26,278 nucleotides of DNA from NCBI GenBank assembly GCA_900321945.1, contig ONXY01000027.1, positions 1 through 26,278 on the forward strand, read 5' to 3'. The position numbers were made by a program, and so were the translations under genes. This document shows, piece after piece, positions 6,919 to 15,254 of this stretch (its first letter is position 1; each line of letters opens with the position of its first letter). The notes beneath the pieces are model-generated. The model saw only the letters and a list, made by a program, of their open reading frames with translations, did not search any database and was not told the DNA's origin. This stretch comes from an uncultured Eubacteriales bacterium. Lineage in GTDB: Bacteria > Bacillota_A > Clostridia > Christensenellales > Aristaeellaceae.

Positions 6919-7746
6919 AAGATCGGAATTGTCGGGCTCGGACTCATCGGAGGGTCCTTTGCCCGGGCGTACAGCGCGATGGGACACGAGGTTTTCGCCC
7001 TGGAAACAGACGCCGGCGTGTTTGAGCAGGCGCTGGACGCGCTGGCGGTGGATGAACCGATGACGGAGGAGAATATTTCCGCGTGTGATCTGGTCCTGGT
7101 CTGCGTATATCCCCAGGCTGCGGTCCGCTTTCTTGAGACGTGGGGTCCGGCGATCGGTCCGCATCCGCTGGTCGTGGACTGCTGCGGAACCAAGCGCGGA
7201 ATCACCGGGGCCGGTATGCGGATCGCGAAACGGTACGGGTTTACGTTCCTCGGCGGGCATCCGATGGCGGGAACGCAGTTTTCCGGGTTCGAGCACTCCA
7301 GAAAGGATCTGTTCCAGGGGGCGCCGATGGTGATCGTGCCTCCGGAGGACGGAAGCCGGGAGCTGCTGAGACGGGTCCGCCGATGCCTTTCTCCGGCGGG
7401 ATTCGCGGCGATCACCGTAACCACCGCCGAGAAACACGACCGGATGATCGCGTTCACGAGCCAGCTGGCGCATGTCGTTTCCAACGCGTATGTTAAAAGC
7501 CCGGAAGCGCAGACCCATAAGGGCTTTTCCGCCGGAAGCTACAGAGACCTGACCCGCGTCGCCTGGCTGAACCCGGAGATGTGGGCGGAGCTGTTTCTCG
7601 AGAACCGGGATAATCTGATCTACGAGATCGACACGCTGATCGGCCATCTTCGGGAATACCGGGAAGACCTTGAAAAGGAGGACCGGGAGGATCTGATCCG
7701 CCTGCTGGCCGAGGGAAAAAGGAGAAAAGAGGAACTGGACGGCTAA
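6916..7746 (+). CDS. tyrA: Prephenate dehydrogenase (CTG start)
   Basis: The enzyme oxidatively decarboxylates prephenate to 4-hydroxyphenylpyruvate, using NAD(P), for tyrosine synthesis in the cytoplasm. The first residues form a Rossmann dinucleotide loop, IGIVGLGLIGGS (3-14). GGHPMAGTQFSGFEHS (from about 113) contains the conserved active-site His115. It continues with the helical C-terminal domain (HDRMIAFTSQLAHVVS and SYRDLTRVAWLNPEMW). The product is 276 residues, so no ACT regulatory domain and no fused chorismate mutase are present. The start is set at CTG 6916 by the GGGGAGG site and the family N-terminus. It heads a shikimate/aromatic operon and is followed 56 bp later by aroB. Confidence 0.92.
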   Translation: MKIGIVGLGLIGGSFARAYSAMGHEVFALETDAGVFEQALDALAVDEPMTEENISACDLVLVCVYPQAAVRFLETWGPAIGPHPLVVDCCGTKRGITGAGMRIAKRYGFTFLGGHPMAGTQFSGFEHSRKDLFQGAPMVIVPPEDGSRELLRRVRRCLSPAGFAAITVTTAEKHDRMIAFTSQLAHVVSNAYVKSPEAQTHKGFSAGSYRDLTRVAWLNPEMWAELFLENRDNLIYEIDTLIGHLREYREDLEKEDREDLIRLLAEGKRRKEELDG

Positions 7747-7802
7747 CCGCGCGTAACAAGCGGATGCGGAGCCGGAAAAAAGAGCGGAGGGACTGTCGGC
7801 AT

Positions 7803-8864
7803 ATGAAACGGATTGAAATTGCCGCTTCCAGGAATTATGAGGTTCTGATGGAAAGAGGACTTCTGGGGCGCGCGGGAGCCTGCGTGCGGGAAGCGTGCCC
7901 CAGAGCGGAAAAAGCCTTTCTGCTGACGGATGACAACGTAGCCCCTCTTTACGCGGAGGAAACGGCGGATTCCCTGCGGAAGGCGAAGATGAGCGTCCAT
8001 ACGCACGTGATGCCTCACGGGGAGAAGAACAAAACCATCGGAACCTGGAGCGCCGTTCTGGAGGAGATGTGCGGGCTCCGGTTTTCCCGAAGCGACGTGC
8101 TGGTAGCGCTGGGAGGAGGCGTGACCGGAGACCTCGGCGGATTTGCGGCGGCGTGCTTTCAGCGCGGAATCGACTATGTGCAGATACCAACATCCCTGCT
8201 CGCGATGGTGGACTCATCGGTCGGCGGGAAAACCGCCGTGGATCTGAAAGCGGGGAAAAACCAGGCCGGCGCGTTCTGGCAGCCGAAAGCCGTGCTCTGC
8301 GATCCGGATACGCTGACGACGCTGCCTGAGGAGGAATACCGGTGCGGATGCGCGGAGATCATAAAATACGGCATGATCGGCGGCGCGGACTTTTTTCACA
8401 TGCTGGAGGAAAAGGATGTACGCAGTCAGTACGAGCGGGTGATCGCCGCCTGCGTGGAGATGAAGAGGGACTATGTGGCGCGGGACGAATTTGACCGCGG
8501 CGAGCGGATGCTGCTGAATTTCGGCCATACGTTCGGACACGCGTGCGAGGCCTGCAGCGGCTATTCCATTCTTCACGGACAGGGGGTGGCCATCGGAATG
8601 GCCGTCATGGCGCGCAGCGCCTGCGCGCAGGGAATTCTGGCGGATGATGACCGGGACGCGCTGATCCGGCTGATCCGCCGCAGCGGGCTTCCGACGGAGC
8701 CGGAATGGGCCGCAAAGGATATGCTGGACGCGTGCCTTTCCGATAAGAAGACAGAGGGCCGGGAGATCCGGATCGTCGTGCCCGTCAGGATCGGGAAATG
8801 CGTGATACGCACCGTGCCCACGTCCGACCTGGGTATGTGGCTCGCGAAAGGAGGCTGTTCATGA
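7803..8864 (+). CDS. aroB: 3-Dehydroquinate synthase
   Basis: The enzyme converts DAHP to 3-dehydroquinate, the second step of the shikimate pathway, using NAD and a divalent metal. The glycine-rich motif ALGGGVTGDLGGFAAA, the IPTSLLAMVDSSVGGKT block and the metal ligands are all visible (Glu in EEYRCGCAEIIKYG, His in LNFGHTFGHACE, His in LHGQGVAIGM). The length of 353 matches the family. The ATG at 7803 is chosen because MKRIEIAASRNYEV is the normal N-terminus and GGAGGG lies about 11 bases upstream. An in-frame ATG at 7764 lacks a suitable site. The stop overlaps the aroA start as ATGA. Confidence 0.95.
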   Translation: MKRIEIAASRNYEVLMERGLLGRAGACVREACPRAEKAFLLTDDNVAPLYAEETADSLRKAKMSVHTHVMPHGEKNKTIGTWSAVLEEMCGLRFSRSDVLVALGGGVTGDLGGFAAACFQRGIDYVQIPTSLLAMVDSSVGGKTAVDLKAGKNQAGAFWQPKAVLCDPDTLTTLPEEEYRCGCAEIIKYGMIGGADFFHMLEEKDVRSQYERVIAACVEMKRDYVARDEFDRGERMLLNFGHTFGHACEACSGYSILHGQGVAIGMAVMARSACAQGILADDDRDALIRLIRRSGLPTEPEWAAKDMLDACLSDKKTEGREIRIVVPVRIGKCVIRTVPTSDLGMWLAKGGCS

Positions 8865-10150
8865 TTCAGACCGTGCTCCCGGGCTTCCGCTCAGGCGCGG
8901 TGGATATTCCGGCTTCCAAATCCCGCGCTCACAGGCTCCTGATCTGCGCCGCGCTCGGGCGGAAGGAGACGGTTCTCCGCTGCAGCGGCGTTTCCCGGGA
9001 TATTCAGGCGACCGTGGACTGCCTGAACGCGATGGGAGCCCGGATTGTTCCGGAGGGAGACAGAATCAGAGTGCGGCCGCTCGGCGGCCGGGACAGAAAG
9101 GATTCCGGAAAACAGGAAGAGGAATACAGAACGCTTCCCTGCGGTGAGAGCGGATCCACGCTGCGCTTCCTGCTGCCCGTCGCCGGCGCGCTGGGGATGA
9201 ACGCCGTGTTTCAGATGGAAGGCAGGCTTCCGGAAAGACCGCTGCAGCCGCTGCAGGACCTTCTGGGCCGTCACGGGATGAGCATAAGGCGGGAGAAAGG
9301 AAGCCTGATCTGCTCCGGCGGACTGACTGCCGGCGATTACCGGATTCCAGGCAACGTTTCCTCCCAGTACGTTTCGGGTCTGCTCTTCGCTCTTCCCCTG
9401 CTGTCCGGGGAAAGCAGGCTGACGGTTGAAGAACCTGTTGAATCCGCGGGCTATATATCCATGACGGAGGACGCGCTGGCTCTTTTCGGATACCGGTGCG
9501 AAAAACAGGGATGGAGCTACCGCCTGTCTCCCCGTGAACGCGGCCGGGAGGGACCGGACTTCTGCGAAGTCGAAAGCGACTGGTCGTCCGCGGCTTTTTT
9601 TCTCGTTCTCGGCGCGCTTGGAGGAAAAGGGGTGACCGTCCGCGGAATGAACCTGAAATCGAGGCAGGGAGACAGAAAAATCCTGGATCTGCTCAGAGCG
9701 TTCGGCGCGAACGTGACAGAAGGGGAAAACGGAATAACCGCGGGGCCGGGAAAGCTGCGCGGTATCCGGATCGACGCCTCCCCGATACCGGACCTGGTGC
9801 CGGTTTTATCCGTCGCCGCCGCGCTGGCGGAGGGCGAGACGCGCATTGAACACGCGGAAAGACTCCGTCTGAAGGAATCGGACCGGCTGGCGGCCACAAC
9901 GGCGTTTCTCTCCGGCCTCGGCGCTGATATCACGGAGATGCCGGACGGGCTGCTGATCCGCGGAAGGAGAGCCCTTCGCGGAGGCGCGGCGGATTCAGCG
10001 GGCGACCACCGGATCGCCATGTCCGCCGCCGTCGCGGCGGCGGGATCCGAAACGCCGGTTACAATCAGCGGGGCCGAATGTACGGACAAATCTTTTCCCG
10101 GATTCTGGGACATTTTCGAAAGCCTGAAGAGAGGAGATGAGGAGAAATGA
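8861..10150 (+). CDS. aroA: 3-Phosphoshikimate 1-carboxyvinyltransferase (EPSP synthase)
   Basis: The enzyme transfers the enolpyruvyl group of PEP to shikimate 3-phosphate, the sixth step to chorismate. Recognisable blocks are VDIPASKSRAHRLLICAALG (substrate-binding Lys and Arg), GESGSTLRFLLPVAG, SSQYVSGLLFALPLLSG, IPDLVPVLSVAAALAEG with the catalytic Asp, RLKESDRLAA, and GDHRIAMSAAVAA followed by DKSFPGFW. It has 429 residues, about the normal length. The ATG at 8861 is chosen because MIQTVLPG is the typical N-terminus and AAAGGAGG lies six bases upstream. It overlaps the aroB stop and the aroC start by four bases each, so it is translationally coupled on both sides. Confidence 0.95.
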   Translation: MIQTVLPGFRSGAVDIPASKSRAHRLLICAALGRKETVLRCSGVSRDIQATVDCLNAMGARIVPEGDRIRVRPLGGRDRKDSGKQEEEYRTLPCGESGSTLRFLLPVAGALGMNAVFQMEGRLPERPLQPLQDLLGRHGMSIRREKGSLICSGGLTAGDYRIPGNVSSQYVSGLLFALPLLSGESRLTVEEPVESAGYISMTEDALALFGYRCEKQGWSYRLSPRERGREGPDFCEVESDWSSAAFFLVLGALGGKGVTVRGMNLKSRQGDRKILDLLRAFGANVTEGENGITAGPGKLRGIRIDASPIPDLVPVLSVAAALAEGETRIEHAERLRLKESDRLAATTAFLSGLGADITEMPDGLLIRGRRALRGGAADSAGDHRIAMSAAVAAAGSETPVTISGAECTDKSFPGFWDIFESLKRGDEEK

Positions 10151-11223
10151 GCTCCTCCGTTGGGGAAAACCTTCGCCTGACCCTGTTCGGCCAGTCCCAC
10201 TCGCCTGCGGTCGGGATGACCCTGGAAGGATTTCCGGCGGGCTTTGTTCTGGACCGGGAGGAGCTCCGCAGGTTTCTCCTGCGCCGGGCCCCGGGCCGGA
10301 ACGCCTGGTCGACTCCGCGAAAAGAGGCGGATGAACCGGAGTTTCTTTCCGGACTGGTGGGCGACACGACTTGCGGCGTTCCGCTGACGGCCGTCATCCG
10401 GAACACGAACGTCCGGTCCGGAGATTATGAAAGGCTCCGGGCCATTCCAAGACCCGGGCACGCGGATTATACAGCGGAAATCAAATATCACGGCTTTCAG
10501 GATTCCGCGGGAGGGGGGCATTTTTCCGGCCGGCTTACGGCGCCTCTGTGCGTGGCCGGCGGTATATGCCGGCAGTTTCTGGCTGAACGCGGGATTCGGA
10601 TTTACGCTCATATCGCTTCGATAGCGGATATCCGGGACGAGGGGGATCCGCTCGTCTCCGTGGAGGACAAGGAGTTTCCCGCGCTCAGCGACGCGCAGGG
10701 GGAGAAAATGAAGGCGGCGATCGAAGCGGCCCGCCTCGACGGAGATTCCGTCGGCGGCGTGGTCGAATGCACGGCATCCGGCGTACCGGCCGGCCTGGGC
10801 GACCCCATCTTCGGAGGAATGGAGAACCGGCTTTCCGCCGTGCTCTTCGGAATTCCCGCCGTCAAGGGGGTGGAGTTCGGCGCCGGATTCGGCGCCGCTG
10901 CCATGCGCGGGAGCGAAAACAACGACGCGTTCCGGATCGAGAACGGCCTTCCGAAGCCGGCCGGAAATCACGCCGGCGGCATTCTGGGGGGAATTACCAC
11001 GGGCATGCCGCTGGTCTTCCGCGCGGCGTTCAAACCGACGCCGTCCATCGGAAGAATTCAGCGCAGCGTCAATCTGGAGACCGGAGAGGAAACGGAGCTG
11101 ACGGTAACGGGCCGCCACGACCCGTGCATTGTGCCCCGCGCGGTTCCCGTCGTGGAGGCGGCGGCGGCTTTTGTTCTGACGGACGCTCTTCTGGGGAGAA
11201 GAAAGGAATCGGAAATTGACTGA
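10147..11223 (+). CDS. aroC: Chorismate synthase
   Basis: The enzyme converts EPSP to chorismate, the last step of the common aromatic pathway, and needs reduced FMN. Family blocks are LRLTLFGQSHSPAVGMTLEG near the N-terminus with the conserved His, then IPRPGHADYT, and SAGGGHFSGRLTAPLCVAGG. The C-terminal part includes PAVKGVEFGAGF, ENGLPKPAGNHAGGILGG and TGRHDPCIVPRAVPVVEA. The length of 358 is normal. ATGA overlaps with aroA at the start, and the 3' end overlaps aroE by eight bases. Confidence 0.95.
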   Translation: MSSSVGENLRLTLFGQSHSPAVGMTLEGFPAGFVLDREELRRFLLRRAPGRNAWSTPRKEADEPEFLSGLVGDTTCGVPLTAVIRNTNVRSGDYERLRAIPRPGHADYTAEIKYHGFQDSAGGGHFSGRLTAPLCVAGGICRQFLAERGIRIYAHIASIADIRDEGDPLVSVEDKEFPALSDAQGEKMKAAIEAARLDGDSVGGVVECTASGVPAGLGDPIFGGMENRLSAVLFGIPAVKGVEFGAGFGAAAMRGSENNDAFRIENGLPKPAGNHAGGILGGITTGMPLVFRAAFKPTPSIGRIQRSVNLETGEETELTVTGRHDPCIVPRAVPVVEAAAAFVLTDALLGRRKESEID

Positions 11224-11989
11224 GCTGAAATGCGGACTGCTGGGAAAGACCCTGGCGCACAGCCGTTCTCCGGAAATTCATGGAATGCTGGGGGAATATG
11301 AGTACCGGCTGTATGAAAAACGGGAGGACGAGATCGAAGGTTTTCTCCGGGGCGGCGGATGGACGGGGCTGAACGTCACGATACCGTACAAAAAGGCCGT
11401 TATTCCTTTTCTGGACGAGCTGTCCCGGACAGCCGCGGACGTGGGCAGCGTGAACACGATCCTCCGGAGAGAGGACGGATCCCTGTACGGGGACAATACG
11501 GACGTATACGGATTTGAGGCCATGGCGGAACGGGGCGGCTTCAGGATGAAAAACGAAAAGACGCTCGTGCTCGGAAGCGGCGGCGCTTCCGCCGCCGTCT
11601 GCGGAGCGCTCCGAAGAATGCATGCCGGCCCCGTGACGGTAATCAGCCGGTCCGGGCCGTTCCATTACGGAAATCTGGAACTGCATGCAGACGCCGCGTA
11701 CCTTGTCAATACGACGCCCGTCGGGATGTTTCCGCATGTGGACGGTACGCCGGTCGATCTGCGCCGGCTTCCGGCGCTGAAAGGGGTTCTGGATATCATT
11801 TACCGCCCGGCGGAGACCGTGCTGCTGAAACAGGCGCGGGAGCTTGGAATCAGATGCTGCAACGGACTGTACATGCTGGTAGCCCAGGCCTGGCGGAGCG
11901 CAGAGATCTTCACGGGGAAAGCGATTCCGGAGGAAAAGGCGGAATACATTTACGGGGAGATGATGAAGAGTGAGGATTCTGGTGATTAA
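11216..11989 (+). CDS. aroE: Shikimate dehydrogenase (TTG start)
   Basis: The enzyme reduces 3-dehydroshikimate to shikimate with NADPH. The substrate domain shows SRSPEIHGMLG, GLNVTIPYKK with the catalytic Lys, and DNTDVYGF with the catalytic Asp. The nucleotide domain shows LGSGGASAAV and then VNTTPVGMFP. The C-terminal NGLYMLVAQA helix is present. It is 257 residues long, a little short because the loop after the second Rossmann strand is compact. The start is TTG at 11216, eight bases after AAAGGA. No ATG gives a complete N-terminus. It overlaps aroC by eight and aroQ by twenty bases. Confidence 0.93.
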   Translation: MTELKCGLLGKTLAHSRSPEIHGMLGEYEYRLYEKREDEIEGFLRGGGWTGLNVTIPYKKAVIPFLDELSRTAADVGSVNTILRREDGSLYGDNTDVYGFEAMAERGGFRMKNEKTLVLGSGGASAAVCGALRRMHAGPVTVISRSGPFHYGNLELHADAAYLVNTTPVGMFPHVDGTPVDLRRLPALKGVLDIIYRPAETVLLKQARELGIRCCNGLYMLVAQAWRSAEIFTGKAIPEEKAEYIYGEMMKSEDSGD

Positions 11990-12413
11990 CGGCCCTAACC
12001 TGAATATGCTCGGGGTGAGGGAACCGGATATTTACGGAAAGAAGACCTATCGGGATCTTGTGTCCTTTATAGAACGGGCGGCCCTGGAGGAAGACGTGGA
12101 AGCGGAGTGCTTCCAGTCCAACCATGAAGGCGCGCTGGTGGACAGAATACAGGAAGCGTACGGGGTGTTCGACGGCATTGTAATCAACCCGGGAGCCTAT
12201 ACGCATACGAGCATCGCGCTTCTGGACGCGCTGAAGGCTGTCGGTATTCCCGCGGTGGAGGTGCATATCTCGGACGTCAGCACGAGAGAGAAGTTCAGAC
12301 AGATCTCCTATGTCCGGCTGGCCTGCGTGAAGACCGTTATGGGACTCGGGTTCGAAGGCTACCGGCAGGCGCTGCGCTTTCTGAAAGAATACCGGCCGGA
12401 CGGAAACGTGTGA
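11970..12413 (+). CDS. aroQ: Type II 3-dehydroquinate dehydratase (GTG start)
   Basis: The enzyme dehydrates 3-dehydroquinate to 3-dehydroshikimate. It is the small dodecameric type II enzyme (147 residues). Motifs: LVINGPNLNMLG at the N-terminus, the loop REPDIYG with the catalytic Tyr, SNHEGALVDRIQ, NPGAYTHTSIALLDAL and EVHISDVSTREKFR with the catalytic His. The start is GTG at 11970 inside the end of aroE, preceded by GGGGAGA. It is the last shikimate gene here. The cluster lacks shikimate kinase (aroK) and DAHP synthase. Confidence 0.95.
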   Translation: MRILVINGPNLNMLGVREPDIYGKKTYRDLVSFIERAALEEDVEAECFQSNHEGALVDRIQEAYGVFDGIVINPGAYTHTSIALLDALKAVGIPAVEVHISDVSTREKFRQISYVRLACVKTVMGLGFEGYRQALRFLKEYRPDGNV

Positions 12414-12453
12414 AACGGCAGAAAAAAGAGAACGGAATACAGGAGAGACTGAT

Positions 12454-13194
12454 TTGCATATTCGAACCAAGAAATGGGCCAGGCCTGAGCTGAGCGCATG
12501 TCCGTATTACGAGCCGGAGGGCGAGGAACGGAAAGGCCGGTGGAGACAGGCGTTCGCCCATCCGGACAGGCCGCTGCAGCTGGAGATGGGCTGCGGAAAG
12601 GGAGTCAGCACCGCGCGGATGGCGGCCGCGAACCCGGACGTGAATTATGTGGTCGTCGATATCAGCCCCGACGTGCTGGGAGACACGAGAAGGAACCTGG
12701 TCAAAGCCTGCGGGGGAGATCCCGACAATGTATGGATCCTGTTCGCGGATATCTGTCTGATCGACAGATACTTCGATCTGCAGGATGGTCCCGAACGGAT
12801 TTACATATCCTTCTGCAACCCGTGGACGGAGCGGCCGAAGCACGAAAAGAGGCGGCTGACGCATCCGCGGCAGCTGGTTCAGTACAGGAAAATGCTCCGC
12901 CCGGGGGGAGAGATCTGGTTCAAAACGGATGACGACCGGCTTTTTGACGACTCGAGGGTTTATATGGACCTGTGCGGTTTCGAACCGGTCTATCTGACCG
13001 GAGATCTGGCCGCCAGCGGTTTTCAGCCGAACTATATCTCGGAACATGAGATGAAATATATGGAGAAGGGAATTCCGATCAAATTCGGCGTTTTCCGGAT
13101 GACGGAAAGGGATCCGGAATTTGATCCCATCCGGTTCCGGCTGACTCCGGGGCTGCGCAGGGAAACGCTTGAAAGGCTGAAAGAAAAGAACTGA
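12454..13194 (+). CDS. trmB: tRNA (guanine-N7)-methyltransferase (TTG start)
   Basis: This SAM-dependent enzyme makes m7G46 in the variable loop of tRNA. The 246-residue protein has the SAM-binding block LEMGCGKGVSTARMA (about residues 42-56) and VVVDISPD. The family signature IYISFCNPWTERPKHEKRR is followed by LTHPRQLVQYRKML. FCNPW replaces the FSDPW found in many homologues. The later KTDDDRLFDDS block is also typical. The start is TTG at 12454, eight bases after GGAG. It follows aroQ after 40 bp without a visible terminator, so it is probably the last gene of the aro operon. Confidence 0.93.
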   Translation: MHIRTKKWARPELSACPYYEPEGEERKGRWRQAFAHPDRPLQLEMGCGKGVSTARMAAANPDVNYVVVDISPDVLGDTRRNLVKACGGDPDNVWILFADICLIDRYFDLQDGPERIYISFCNPWTERPKHEKRRLTHPRQLVQYRKMLRPGGEIWFKTDDDRLFDDSRVYMDLCGFEPVYLTGDLAASGFQPNYISEHEMKYMEKGIPIKFGVFRMTERDPEFDPIRFRLTPGLRRETLERLKEKN

Positions 13195-13212
13195 ACGGAC
13201 CGGAACACTGAA

Positions 13213-13243
13213 AAAAAGCCTCCGCACGGCGCGGAGGCTTTTT
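13213..13243. terminator. Bidirectional intrinsic terminator between trmB and the LCP gene
   Basis: An eight-bp GC-rich stem, GCCTCCGC (13218-13225) and GCGGAGGC (13231-13238), has a five-base loop. It is flanked by an A-run (13211-13217) and a T-run (13239-13243), so it can end transcripts from both sides. It lies exactly between the convergent genes. Confidence 0.92.
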
Positions 13244-13255
13244 ACGCGGATCCGG

Positions 13256-14425
13256 TTACTTGGCGGGATAGTACGCCCCGTAAATGAATTCGTGCAGATC
13301 CTGGGAGGGATGAGCGGACTTTTTGAACACAATCACGCTCTGACCGTTTACCGTATCGTTCTTCCAGGTGCCGTCCCCCGGGATCCGCATCTGCGTAAAG
13401 AGGGGATCGCCCGAAGAACGCTGCGTAAGGGCCGGAAGCAGGCTTCCCGCGAGCGTGAACAGCGTCTCGAAATTCATGTTGGTCGCGGCGTAGCTGGTGG
13501 CGATATCAATCAGATCCATCAGGGTGCTGAAATCCATGTCCGTCAGCACCTTCTGCAGAAGAAGCTCCAGCAGATGACGCTGCCGGTCCGTGCGGTTGAA
13601 ATCGCTTTCTCCGGAAAGAGAACGGGTCCGGGCGTACATGACGGCCTGAACGCCGTCCAGGTGCTGAGTGCCCGCGACTTCCTCCAGACGCGTCCTTTCT
13701 CCTTTGGCTTTATTGTCGTAGGCCGGGGGATGTTTCCGGAGATAGCTGTTGATATACCGGGCCTCTCCCTTGGTAAGCTCGATGTCGATTCCGCCGAGGG
13801 CGTCGATGATGGAAGCGAGTCCGTTGAAGTTGATCGCGACAAAATGCTGCAGGTTCATCTCAAAATTCCGGTTGATCGTGCGCATGGCCAGGGACGCGCC
13901 GCTACGGATTTTTTCCCGGAGATCGTCGCTTTTCACCTTGTTGCAGCCGAATTTGTAGGCGCAGTTGATTTTATACTTGTTTTTGTATCCCGGAAGAGGG
14001 ACGAAGGTGTCGCGAAGGATGGAGGTCATTTTGATTTCGCCCGTAGCGGTATTGACCGACACGATGATCTGCGTGTCGCCGAGACCGATAATCTCCTCCG
14101 GGTTTTTGCTCCGGGTGTCCACGCCGACAAGGAGAATATTGAGCACGTCTCCCGGGAGATTGGGATTCAGATCCAGAGAGTCCGGATCGATGCCTTCTTC
14201 CTCCTCAGGCTGCTCTTCCAGAAATTCGTCAAGCTTCTGCTGCTCCTCCTCCGTCAGGATGAAGATTTCACCCGTGTCCTCGTCGACAATGGTCCCATCG
14301 TCTTCCGGCGCCTCCTCCAGGGTTTCCTCGATAAGCATATCCTCATCGGATTCATCCGTTCCTTCGGCGAAGACGGTCAGGGGGAGAAGGCAGAACACCA
14401 TCAGCAGGGCAAGCAGTCTTTTCAT
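13256..14425 (-). CDS. LytR-CpsA-Psr (LCP) family cell-envelope protein
   Basis: LCP proteins transfer undecaprenyl-linked glycopolymers to peptidoglycan outside the cell. Residues 1-20 form a signal peptide (MKRLL, hydrophobic core, cleavage likely after VFA). Residues 21-80 are very rich in Asp and Glu. The LCP domain starts about residue 95 (NILLVGVDTR, Asp103). It contains SILRDTFVPLP (Arg138, Asp139), FVAINFNGLASIIDALGGID, LDGVQAVMYARTR (Arg266, Arg268) and the FNRTDRQRHLL block. All usual pyrophosphate- and metal-binding positions appear kept. The signal peptide looks cleavable, with no lipobox, whereas most LCP proteins keep a membrane anchor. The ATG at 14425 has GAAGGAGG upstream. 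It lies 27 bp after yfbR and is probably co-transcribed with it. Confidence 0.9.
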   Translation of the reverse strand: MKRLLALLMVFCLLPLTVFAEGTDESDEDMLIEETLEEAPEDDGTIVDEDTGEIFILTEEEQQKLDEFLEEQPEEEEGIDPDSLDLNPNLPGDVLNILLVGVDTRSKNPEEIIGLGDTQIIVSVNTATGEIKMTSILRDTFVPLPGYKNKYKINCAYKFGCNKVKSDDLREKIRSGASLAMRTINRNFEMNLQHFVAINFNGLASIIDALGGIDIELTKGEARYINSYLRKHPPAYDNKAKGERTRLEEVAGTQHLDGVQAVMYARTRSLSGESDFNRTDRQRHLLELLLQKVLTDMDFSTLMDLIDIATSYAATNMNFETLFTLAGSLLPALTQRSSGDPLFTQMRIPGDGTWKNDTVNGQSVIVFKKSAHPSQDLHEFIYGAYYPAK

Positions 14426-14452
14426 CGGAAAACCTCCTTCACAAAAATCGCG

Positions 14453-15040
14453 TCAGACAGACGGGTGATTCAGTTCGTCAAGGGTCATATTGAAAGAGGG
14501 GAGGAAATCACGCATGAAATCCTGCACCTCCGGGTATTCGGCGGCATCCAGAACCCTGCGGATGTTTTCCGCCGCATAATCGAACTCATGATTCCCCGCC
14601 CGCTGCTCTTCCAGACATTTGATATATGCCGATATTTTATCCGCGGCTTTTACAATATCCCGGTCGTATCCGTCCGCCTGCCTGAGGTAGGGGGCGAAGG
14701 CCTCTCTCATATCCCCGGGAAGCAGCCCCAGAAGCCGGTCGGCGGAGAGCGACTCCAGATGCCGATAGGCGTCCCGCAGCACGTCGGAATGATATTTGAC
14801 GGGAGTGGGCAGATCGCCGGTCATGACTTCCGTAGCGTCATGATAAACCGCGAGAGAAAGGATATGCTCCGGACTGCTGTTCCTTCCGTAACGGGTTCTG
14901 CCTATGACCGCGATGCCGTGGGCGATCATGGCAACCTGAAGGGAATGCTCGGCGTCGTTTTCCGGCTGCGTGTTCCGCATCAGGGACCAGCGGCTGATCA
15001 GTTTCAGCCTGGCCAGACTTGCGAAAAAAGAAAAGCTCAT
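14453..15040 (-). CDS. yfbR: YfbR-type HD-domain 5'-deoxynucleotidase
   Basis: YfbR dephosphorylates deoxyribonucleoside 5'-monophosphates in the cytoplasm and helps balance nucleotide pools. The 195-residue protein follows E. coli YfbR closely: RLKLISRWSLMRNTQPEN (Arg17 and Trp18 match the sugar-sensing pair), AEHSLQVAMIAHGIA (His32), YHDATEVMTGDLPTPVKYH (His67 and Asp68) and KAADKISAYIKCLEE (Asp134). All four HD metal ligands are present. The ATG at 15040 has GGAAGGAA upstream. It is the first gene of a two-gene unit with the LCP gene and is divergent from cmk. Confidence 0.92.
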   Translation of the reverse strand: MSFSFFASLARLKLISRWSLMRNTQPENDAEHSLQVAMIAHGIAVIGRTRYGRNSSPEHILSLAVYHDATEVMTGDLPTPVKYHSDVLRDAYRHLESLSADRLLGLLPGDMREAFAPYLRQADGYDRDIVKAADKISAYIKCLEEQRAGNHEFDYAAENIRRVLDAAEYPEVQDFMRDFLPSFNMTLDELNHPSV

Positions 15041-15079
15041 AGGTTCATTCCTTCCGGCAGCTGAAACCGCTGCGTCAGT

Positions 15080-15108
15080 ATTATATGCTTTTTCCGGCCG
15101 CGTTTCAA
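15080..15108 (-). promoter_or_regulatory. Sigma-A-type promoter for yfbR-LCP
   Basis: Read on the minus strand, the -35 is TTGAAA (15108-15103), the spacer is 17 bp and the -10 is TATAAT (15085-15080). This is near-consensus and lies about 40 bp before the yfbR ATG. Confidence 0.88.
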
Positions 15109-15194
15109 GCTCGGGGGAAGAAAAGAGGGCGGACGCAGCCGGCGTCCCGCGTTCTCCGGAAACGCGTTCCGCGGAGCCGCGCGCGGGTTCAGTC

Positions 15195-15228
15195 TTGCGG
15201 TCAGCCTGAAATCAGCGTATAATATAAT
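15195..15228 (+). promoter_or_regulatory. Sigma-A-type promoter for cmk-plsC
   Basis: TTGCGG (15195-15200) and TATAAT (15218-15223) are 17 bp apart. A second TATAAT at 15223-15228 shares one base with the first. The cmk ATG is about 30 bp downstream. The divergent yfbR promoter lies 87 bp away. Confidence 0.8.
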
Positions 15229-15254
15229 TTATCTTTTGAAGGGAGTCGGGGAAA

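Noticed and set aside
9517..11118. 533-codon open frame on the minus strand opposite aroA and aroC
   Set aside because: It is antisense to two clear enzymes, rich in Arg, Pro and Ser as expected for a shadow, and has no domain.
11641..11710. AroE nucleotide domain seems to lack a helix after the second Rossmann strand
   Set aside because: I recall the same compact loop in many clostridial AroE proteins, and all catalytic residues are present, so it is probably not damage.
13292..15064. 590-codon open frame on the plus strand opposite the LCP and yfbR genes
   Set aside because: It is the mirror of two clear genes with family motifs and reflects GC-rich codon use. It has no start signal and no recognisable domain.
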